Source: Heliocidaris tuberculata
Taxonomy: Eukaryota > Echinodermata > Echinoidea > Camarodonta > Echinometridae
NCBI GenBank assembly: GCA_025618425.1
Contig: CM046833.1
Coordinates: 38,135,274-38,199,273 of the forward strand
DNA: 64,000 nt
Direction: 5' to 3'
The notes beneath the pieces are model-generated. The model saw only the letters and a program-made list of their open reading frames with translations, searched no databases and had not been told where the DNA came from. The first letter of the stretch is position 1. Every line of letters begins with the position of its first letter. Positions 56,683 through 64,000 of the stretch are shown piece by piece. Both the position numbers and the translations under genes were made by a program.

Positions 56683-57170
56683 AGGGGGTACCCAATGCTG
56701 AAATAATGTTAGTTCATTTAAAAGATCATGATTTTATTAGAAGAAAATCATCTGCCTTAAAAAAAATTAAAATTCGTGTTGCCAGAAAATCCCCGAAATA
56801 TGGTAAGATTTCAGGATATTTTGGCCCCTCAGCTGTGTCCCAATTTCAGCTAGGTAACCACAATGACGTCAAAGTGGTTACCTTGTCGCGCAATTATAGC
56901 AAAATGCGCGCAAGGTGTAATGCATTTTCTACAGTCTAGCGCGCAACACATCTGCAATACGCGAACCTGGGTAACCACTTTGACGTCATTGTGGTTACCT
57001 AGCTGAAATTGGGACACAGCTGAGGGGCCAAAATATCCTGAAGTCTTACCATATTTCGGGGATTTTTCTGGCAACACGAATTTTTAAAAAACTTAAGGCA
57101 GATGATTTTCTGCTAATAAAATCATGATCTTTTAAATGAACTAACATTGTTTCAGCATTGGGTACCCCCT
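56683..57170. mobile_element. 488-bp palindromic MITE with TTAA target duplication
   Basis: Arms of about 200 bases (AGGGGGTACCCAATGCTGAA… and its inverse ending …TTCAGCATTGGGTACCCCCT) surround a loop near 56890-56960. TTAA flanks both ends (56679-56682, 57171-57174). Copy 1 of the segmental duplication reads 'ccaTTAAtctg' at the same point (about 52307), the empty site. TTAA specificity is typical of piggyBac-type transposition; the ends were not matched to a named family. Both strands carry the same chance frame. Confidence 0.85.
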
Positions 57171-58369
57171 TTAATCTCTACTTTACAGATGTTGGCAAAC
57201 AATAACGACTCTTTATAAGGGGCAGAAAATAACTAGTAACCCTTGTTATCTTGTTTGTTTTATTTTGGTGACATTATTTTCTGTTATTTTGGATGCAGCC
57301 GATTATAGCTCTCACATTTATTTAGTTGATAATTACTGTTCATCTTAACAGATAGGTGATGTGACATGGAATTACCTTATATCATATTGCGATCAAGTAG
57401 GAATTTACTAAAGCCTGAGATATTTTCCAGGACCTGAGATCGACAATATCATCAATTGGCTGCCCCCAACTTTTCACCGTAATGGAAACATGTTGAATAC
57501 ACTCAACATTGGTATTTCACTTTTAACATGTCACATCCCATCCATGCACATGTACCATGTTAGTATGAAATTGATTGTAATTGTGAAATTCACCTTATAT
57601 CAAGTTATAGCTTGCAACCCTAACCCCCCCCCCCAAAAAAAAAACAAACAAACAAACAAACAAAACAACAACAACAACAAAACATTGTCTCTGGCCATAA
57701 TTCATGATGGATTTACATGTATAATGACTTGCCTGGCTGGACTGATATTCAGGCAAAACATGCCATAACCCCCCCCCCCCCCCCCAATGAAATTCTGTAC
57801 ATAACTGGTCGTCATTCTACAGTGAAGCCTGTATAGATAGACCGCTTAAGGTAGACACAAGAAGAGGTCCTATGCAAGTGGTTTTTATACACAGGTTACA
57901 ATTATCCCATGTTGCAATGAGAAGCATAATTTCAGGGGAAACACATAATGCAGTCTTTCTAGAGAGGGGCCGGGTGTTTCTATACAGGTGGTCGCTGAAG
58001 CAGGTTTGAATGTAATTTAGTAGAGAAAGTGACACCCACTCATTTTGCATACAAATGTATGAAAATGTATAAACATACATGTAAGACACAAGTTATGTCA
58101 TGTTCATGACAATAAATTATAAATAAATATATCAACAGCCTTTTCACAGAGGCTCCCACATGGTGTTACCGAAAACCTTCAATTGTGAATACTCACTCAC
58201 CATGGAAACCTACAGAGAACATCTAAATTATAAATAGTTGGGGGTGTCATTTCGTGATTTCACAGGCTATGTTAGTCCCTTCATCAACAGCTACATGTAT
58301 ACCTGCTCATAAGATGGGGGCAGGCTGTCCAGAATGAGGTACTTGGGACTGTCTTCAGTAGAAGTGACT

Positions 58370-58670
58370 TTCTGTAGGGGGGGGGGGGGTAGTAATTGTC
58401 CTGAGGGTAATTGTCGTGGAGGGGCACTTGTCTTGGGGTATAATTGGTCAGGGGTGATTGTCCTGGGGGTAATTCAGGGTTAATTGTACTGGGGAGGGTA
58501 ATTTTCTGGGGGGACTGTCCTAGGGGATAATTGTTGTCTTTTATTTCCTGTGGGTAATTTGTGGTAGGGGGTAATTGTCCTAAGGAGTAATTGTCCTAGA
58601 AATAACTGTCTTGTAATTTTTCCTCTGTCCGGGGAAATTGCCTGGACGGTAAGAATTATCCAGCCGTAAT
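58370..58670. repeat. Minisatellite GGGTAATTGTCCTGG, copy 2
   Basis: Duplicate of 53265-53605 with different unit number. Confidence 0.8.
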
Positions 58671-58684
58671 TGTCTAGGGGTGTT

Positions 58685-59160
58685 TATCCCGATGTACATA
58701 TTTTGTTCCCTGTCAATATCATTTTGTTTCCTCACAATATCATTTTATTCCCTCACAATGTTATTTTGTTCATACACAATATTATTTTTTCTCACAATAC
58801 CATTTTATTGAATACCCTCACAATGTTATTTTTTTTTCTACTCACAATTCATTTTTTATTCCCTTGCAATATCATTTAATTCCATCACATTATTATTTTC
58901 TTCCCTTCAGTACATTTTGCTCCCTTGCAATATCATTTCATTACCTCACATTCACAATAGGCCTTTTACTTTGTTCCCTTAAAATATTATTTTGTTTTTA
59001 TTGCATTATTTTGTCCGCACACAATAATATTTTGTTCCCTCAAAACAATGTTTTGTTTTATTCCATTATTATTTCATTCACACTCAGTAATAAAATGTTC
59101 CCTCCAAATTACATTTTATTTCCTCACAATAGTATTTTGTTCCCTCACTACATTATTCCA
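58685..59160. repeat. Minisatellite TTTTGTTCCCTCACAATATTA, copy 2
   Basis: Duplicate of 53628-54055. The array has diverged in unit order and number. Confidence 0.85.
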
Positions 59161-59275
59161 CAGTAATGAAGTAATGATTTCTGGACTACATAATAGCTGA
59201 GGTCTTTAGGACACAAAACTAGGGAACCATCAGTATGTGGGGCTCTGTCAATTTTGGCAGTGGTCGACCTCTTAG

Positions 59276-59836
59276 CAGTGCCGTATCTAGGGATTATGGT
59301 GCCCGGGGCAAATAATGAAGTTGCGCCCCCCCCAAGTGCCCCAACCTATCTACGTTATTGTACAAGCGATGGAGCAAAATGACACTATGAGCGGCAATTT
59401 TTTTGCATTTTTAACTCTAAAAAACAAAATTTCTTGCGCATTCTACCCAGGAAATTTTGCAAGTGACCACTGCAATTGAGCGGTAGAGAAGTTCGAATTT
59501 TGTACACTGATAAATGGTTTTCTGTTCACTGCCTTCTAAAGTTGGGAGCCAAATTAACGAAAACCCTTTAGAAATAGTCGAGGAATGAGCAAGTCGACTG
59601 AAAGTTGAGATTTCTTTTAAATGGTGAAGCTCTGCAAATGCTGTTTTATGCGCTTTATCCCTTATCCTATATTTGGGGCACAATATTTAGCAAGATGCAG
59701 AAAAACTTACATGATAATCCTTAAGGATTATGATTTTTTCTTCATTTCCGCACTTTTTTTTTTCTTCTCTCTTTTCCCTTTTTTGCGCCCCCTCCAAGTA
59801 CCGCCCGGGGCACTTGCCCCCCCAGATACGCCACTG
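59276..59836. mobile_element. hAT-like MITE (561 bp) with perfect 8-bp target duplication
   Basis: Starts CAGTGCCGTATCTAGGG and ends CCCAGATACGCCACTG, an imperfect inverted repeat with subterminal 'gtgcccggggca/cccggggcactt'. CCTCTTAG flanks both ends (59268-59275 and 59837-59844). Copy 1 has a single CCTCTTAG at 54143-54150, the pre-insertion site. Eight-base duplications and CAG…CTG ends are characteristic of hAT. No transposase frame. Confidence 0.9.
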
Positions 59837-60200
59837 CCTCTTAGTTCAAATGGTAAAAACACCAGGAAAATCTCCCAAATTCAGGAAAAATATTTCCCTT
59901 TCATGTTTTAGGATAATAAGATATCTGATTTCCATACCATTCCTTCACTTGGATCTCTATCACTTTCTAAAGTGAAATTTTCTGGCTGTTTTTACCTGGT
60001 AATTTTACTCCTTTGAAACTCACACACGCATTTGAGAATACACACTCCCCTATAAAATTGTAAGCAATTTGAGCACTATACAGACGTATATGCGAGGTTA
60101 TCTAAACCTATAACCTTGCATGAGTGTGAGTGGGTTAAGGAAACCACTCATTCAGTCAATGGAGAGGGAAAGAAGACACTAAATAATTTGACTTACGAAC

Positions 60201-61934
60201 ATGACAAAAAGAAGCACTACACTATACTTTATAACAGGTCGAAATGTGATTAACAAGATTCAACAAGATTTTTAGTTTATATCAGTCCATACTTGCCAAA
60301 CTTGGCCTTTAATAACTCATATTCAGTCTCGCGCTGCTGTCTACAATCCAGCTCGCCGAAGTCCAACCTTTTCAAAACATCATCCTCCGTACATAGGTAC
60401 ATATTTCAAAAATTAAAGTATCATACGATGCCACCCACTTACCTAAATAGAACTTCCGCAAATCAGCTCTTCCACACAAATGTGTAGAGTCGATCAAATC
60501 TCACTTTTTTTCACTCAATTATAATCCTCCTTTCTTGTCTCTTGCGAGCGAGAACGTACAAAAGCATTGGAGCTGCTGCTGATGCGCATGCGCATATTGC
60601 AAACTATACACCAGCCTAGGAAAGTGTTTAGTACTGGAGCTGGGAAATTAATAGGCCTTTAATTATATCATCCTCATCAAAAAGAAAGATGACAGTCATC
60701 CGGAAAGTACCTAAAGTATCCTTAAATGAAGTTATGTCATGTTTCATGGTATAATTTTTGTCCAATGAGCTGGGATTTAAGAGGCACCCCACCTTTCAAA
60801 TGACTGCTGTGCGCAGCCTGAACGCTATGCGTTCGGGCTGCCGCAGCATGAGCCTCCTATCACGATACACGTCAGAAATTTGCTAGAGAAAAGGGTCAAT
60901 AAAATGGCACAGCTCCAACACATGTATAGACTATAGGTATACCGAATTCTGCATCACCTTGCTCTTACTTGATACTTGATGGGGTAAATCCCTTTGGCAG
61001 CTCACACAGCGCACAGGAAGCAATACTGGGATGGTAGGTGAAGCGAGCCATCGAAGGGAGTGTCGTGAAGTGCAGAAGTGGTGGTGGTTATCTCCAATAT
61101 TCCAATAACCTCGCATTTATATAGACATAGCACTTATCAAATATCAATATACAGTAAAATATGCTAAGTCAAGTGCAAGTAAAAACCAGTGTACTTAAAC
61201 TATGTGAGAGTCTTGAAACTTATGTGGTCATTGTAGTTCACTACCATCTCATGACGTTCCCTCGGGCAGGAATATCTCTCGGCTTGGCAGCAGTAGTGGG
61301 ATATCGCGTATTGGGGAGATTGCTGTTAAAATAAAAAGTTTAGAATCTGAACTACAGCTGCAGCGGTGCCTGCACTTCCCGCTGAATGCTGTGTATATAT
61401 TCGCTGTTGGTATAGCTACCGATGATGCCTCCTCGATCCTGCCGCGCGCAAGCGGCGGGCGGCGCGGGCCTCTTCGCAAATTCAGTGTGAACTAGGGAAG
61501 CGTGTCTCCCTGGACTGACCAATCAAAAACCTTCGACTGATTTGGGGATTTCCCGTTCGAACCGATTACATCATCGTTGACAAACAAACGCGACACTAGA
61601 CTGGGTTGAATGAGCAGATGAGCAAAGGAGATGAACAATTGTCTCAGGAAGGATTTAATCAACAAAAAAATGTTTTCCCTGTCATTTAACTTCAATTTTA
61701 GATAAACTGGGCAAACTCAAAAGAGAAAGAGGAAAAGCATATTGATAGGCCAAATCAATGAGTCGCATTCTTAGAGGAAGGAGAGGAAAAAGGGTAACAT
61801 AATGGACTATTCCCATGAAAAGTCATCATGAAATTCATTACCATTTTTCAAATTGGAAAGTTCTCCATGTGTGGCATCACATATCATGACCGCACATTGC
61901 CAGTGCAAGGATCGCCATATAATTACGCCTATAT
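60201..61934. other. Non-coding, one GC-rich island
   Basis: A CpG-rich stretch at 61425-61475 ('gatcctgccgcgcgcaagcg', 'gcgggcggcgcgggcc') stands out from AT-rich surroundings and could be a promoter. The minus-strand frame 61479-61249 across it has no recognised domain. Confidence 0.3.
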
Positions 61935-62060
61935 CCCTAGTAAAAAAAAATATACCCAGAAAATATATTTTTTAACTAGTTTCTTTCCCAAGAAAATATA
62001 ATGAAAATAGTCCAGAAATATAAGGGAAATTAGATAAAAATAGAGAAAAGCGTATAGTGT
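61935..62060. repeat. AT-rich 'aaaatatatttttt' scrap
   Basis: 'aaaaaaaaatatacccagaaaatatattttttaactag' recalls 28720-28800 ('aaaaatatattttttaactagag'); a possible small fragment of the 26960-28993 family. Confidence 0.4.
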
Positions 62061-62099
62061 GGCAAAAATTGTTTTTTGCCAGCCATCAAAAAGTCACTC

Positions 62100-62285
62100 A
62101 GTGGGGGTAGGGGGGGGGGGGTGTTCAGATTTTAAGGGTTTCAGTGTTCCTCCATGATTCTCTGACAAAAAAAGAAGAAAAAAAAGAGGGGGAACAAAAA
62201 AAAAAAGTATCAGTTCAACAAGGAGGGGGGGGGGGCACAATTTTTGGGGGCAAAAGTGGTCAGCAGCCAGTGCCCCCCCCCCCAG
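62100..62285. repeat. G/A-rich block with C-run
   Basis: G-runs at 62110-62120 and 62224-62234, A-rich tract and C-run at 62273-62283. It includes 'tccatgattctctgac', similar to the inverse of the 'gtcagagaattttgga' unit of the MITE at 23546; perhaps a decayed relative. Confidence 0.4.
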
Positions 62286-62967
62286 CCGTAGTGGACTGCA
62301 ATACCATATGCTATTTACATTATGAAATGCCTCATTTTTACACATTCTTTTCACTTTCATGCGCATTCACCCTAGATGTATAGAGAACATGTAAGAAAAT
62401 GATGTCTGCACACTGACATAGTGATCTTAACTTTCAAAAACTCACAACTTCCTTATTCTTTGTCCAATTTATCTCAAACTTTTGCTAATATGTTTCTCTG
62501 ATTTTTCTGCTTTCACCCAGGCCAGCTTTCCATGAAAGGGTTCATTCCCCTTTAAGAGTATCCTTGGCCCCATGGGTTTGTTCATAAGGTTCCACTAAGT
62601 GATTGATGAAGTGGAGCCATAAAATTAAAAGAGAAACATTACAGCAAAATCGACTAGGATAAAATCAAATTGAATTCAGGTTTAACATTGATAAATTTAG
62701 GTTTTTATTTGAAACGTAATCAGACTTCATATGCAACACAGTTTATGCCGTGCTCATAATATAAAAATAATGCTTTGATACTCTAAACACGTGGATTTGC
62801 TTAAAATCTGAAGCTGTTTTTTTTTCTTCATTCTATGTCGCATGCCCGAGAAATTGATTTCATGTCTCCCTGTGTGACACACCAAGAGGTGGCGCTATAC
62901 CTCTTTACATCTTACCATTCATTTACCATACTTATACTCAGAGCATGATGGAACGGGTAGGACGGAT
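62286..62967. other. Non-coding flank
   Basis: No gene recognised; precedes the 5'-truncation point of the L1-like element. Confidence 0.4.
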
Positions 62968-64000
62968 GGTTATTTTTGTGACATCTCCCCTTTGAAAATT
63001 AGTGAAGCTAGTAAGAAATTATGTGATGATAAAATTACGATTGGTGAATGTACTTCAATATTTAAAAAAATGTCTTTAAACAAATCTCCTGGAAATGACG
63101 GTCTGTCAGTGGAATTTTATCGCACCTTCTGGCCTGATATAGGGAACCTTGTTTTAGATTCATTTAATACCTCTTTTGAGAAAGGTGAACTGTCTACCAC
63201 ACAGAAACAGGGTGTTATAACTATAATTAAAAAAGAAGATAAAAACCCTTTATATATTCGTAATTACAGACCAATTACCCTTCTAAATGTTGACTATAAA
63301 CTATTGTCTAAAGTTTTGGCTGAGAGAATAAAGAAGGTCATAGAAGAGGTGATACATGTAGATCAGGTGGGTTTTCTGCCTGGTAGGAATATTGGAGAAG
63401 CTGTAAGAATTATTGATGATGTTATATTTTACACAAAGATATACAATGTACAAGGGTTTTTTGTAACAATTGATTTTGAGAAAGCTTTCGACACCGTTTC
63501 ACACTCATATATGAAAGTATTAATTAAAAAATATGGTCTTGGTTCATATTTTTGTAGATGGATAGAAATATTGTATAATAATGTAGTTAGCTGTGTCATG
63601 AATGGGGGTTTTTCCACAGGTTATTTTGAAATAGGTAGGGGTGTAAGACAAGGAGATCCTTTGTCTCCATATTTATTTTTGTTAATCATAGAAACATTAG
63701 CATCGGTTATTAGGAATGAACAAAACTTGAAGGGTATTACAATAGGCAATATAGAAATGAAGTTAGTAATGTATGCAGACGATTGCTCCATTTTTTTGAA
63801 AGATACAGAAGATATGAAAATCTTAGAAAAAATAATGGATTCCTTCTCCCAAGTATCTGGTTTGAAAATTAATAAGGACAAAACACATATTATGAAGTTG
63901 GGTTCTTCTGGTCAAAGTAATGATGATTTTTCCAGTATTACGTTGGGTAAGATGGTTTCATTTGTTAAAGTACTAGGGGTATACTTTTCCTTAGATATTA
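62968..64000 (+). CDS. L1/Tx1-like reverse transcriptase, open frame running off the window
   Basis: An uninterrupted frame of 344 codons reaches the right edge. Order: NKSPGNDGLSVEFYRTFW (about 63080), TIIKKEDKNPLYIRNYRPIT (about 63220), VDQVGFLPGRNIGEA (63358), motif A VTIDFEKAFDTVSH (about 63466), motif B GRGVRQGDPLSPYLFLL (about 63634), motif C MYADDCSIFLKD (63769 on; catalytic D-D at 63778-63783), then SGLKINKDKTHIMKLGS. All catalytic aspartates are present. The left end is a 5' truncation near 62960, so the endonuclease is missing and the copy cannot be autonomous, although the RT shows no lesion. Same family as 22868-26750. Confidence 0.85.

Larger units (their letters stand above)
56560..60200. 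repeat. Segmental duplication, copy 2
   Basis: Counterpart of 52190-55690 (see there). It carries two insertions absent from copy 1 (56683-57170 and 59276-59836). Confidence 0.85.

Noticed and set aside
56706..57077. Matching small proteins on both strands (ISGYFGPSAVSQFQLGNHNDVKV)
   Set aside because: They mirror each other because the MITE is a palindrome; no coding evidence.

Overview
The window looks like transposon-rich nuclear DNA from a sea urchin (echinoid). Three observations point there: a minus-strand 2A-like peptide of the type known from sea urchin NLR proteins and non-LTR retrotransposons (…LLMRSGDIETNPGP), a Death-domain plus NACHT gene of the NLR class that is greatly expanded in echinoids, and abundant CR1-like, L1/Tx1-like, Helitron, hAT-like and minisatellite-rich repeats. 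The composition is AT-rich, introns are long, and no operon-like organisation, rRNA or convincing functional tRNA gene is present. The species assignment is inference.

Host-gene content is sparse and lies on the minus strand. Reading right to left: an exon at 49.7-49.26 kb encodes an uncharacterised protein starting MPVSLTEWRVRIGRF with one membrane segment; a short exon at 42.36-42.25 kb carries the 2A-like motif; a Death-domain exon lies at 21.6-21.3 kb; a 1.7-kb NACHT exon lies at 18.28-16.57 kb. The last three have compatible splice phases and could be one NLR gene (2A, Death, NACHT) with a ~20-kb transposon-filled intron. No leucine-rich-repeat exons were recognised to the left.

The most unusual object is at 31.7-38.3 kb: a decayed ~6.5-kb element whose terminal arms are inverted tandem arrays of a 159-bp unit carrying YY1-like sites. 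They enclose a broken gene with a DDE-transposase-like core, a FEN1/XPG-like nuclease domain and a C-terminal cysteine-rich domain. It resembles a large, poorly described multicopy family in marine invertebrates and may belong to the Academ-type DNA transposons with XPG nucleases.

Region by region: 0.3-4.3 kb, CR1/Jockey-like retrotransposon (minus); 7.2-8.0 and 14.4-15.4 kb, two copies of a repeat rich in TGACCTTTGACCT (DR1) motifs; 9.0-13.4 kb, two Helitron copies each holding a tRNA-Gly-like sequence; 16.5-21.6 kb, NLR exons with a SINE and a truncated CR1-like copy between them; 21.7-22.7 kb, a palindromic MITE and two dispersed repeats; 22.9-26.75 kb, decayed L1/Tx1-like element with two nested insertions; 27-29 kb, a TIR-bounded AT-rich block; 29.4-31.0 kb, CR1/L2-like element with a single stop in its RT; 31.7-38.3 kb, the transposase/nuclease element; 39-42 kb, AAGCTT minisatellite and inverted Helitron copies; 44.3-48.7 kb, a large inverted-repeat structure; 52.2-55.7 and 56.6-60.2 kb, a segmental duplication whose two copies expose clean empty sites for a TTAA palindromic MITE and a hAT-like MITE; 54.5 kb, a SINE with a 7SL/Alu-like head; 63.0-64.0 kb, an open L1/Tx1-like RT running off the edge.
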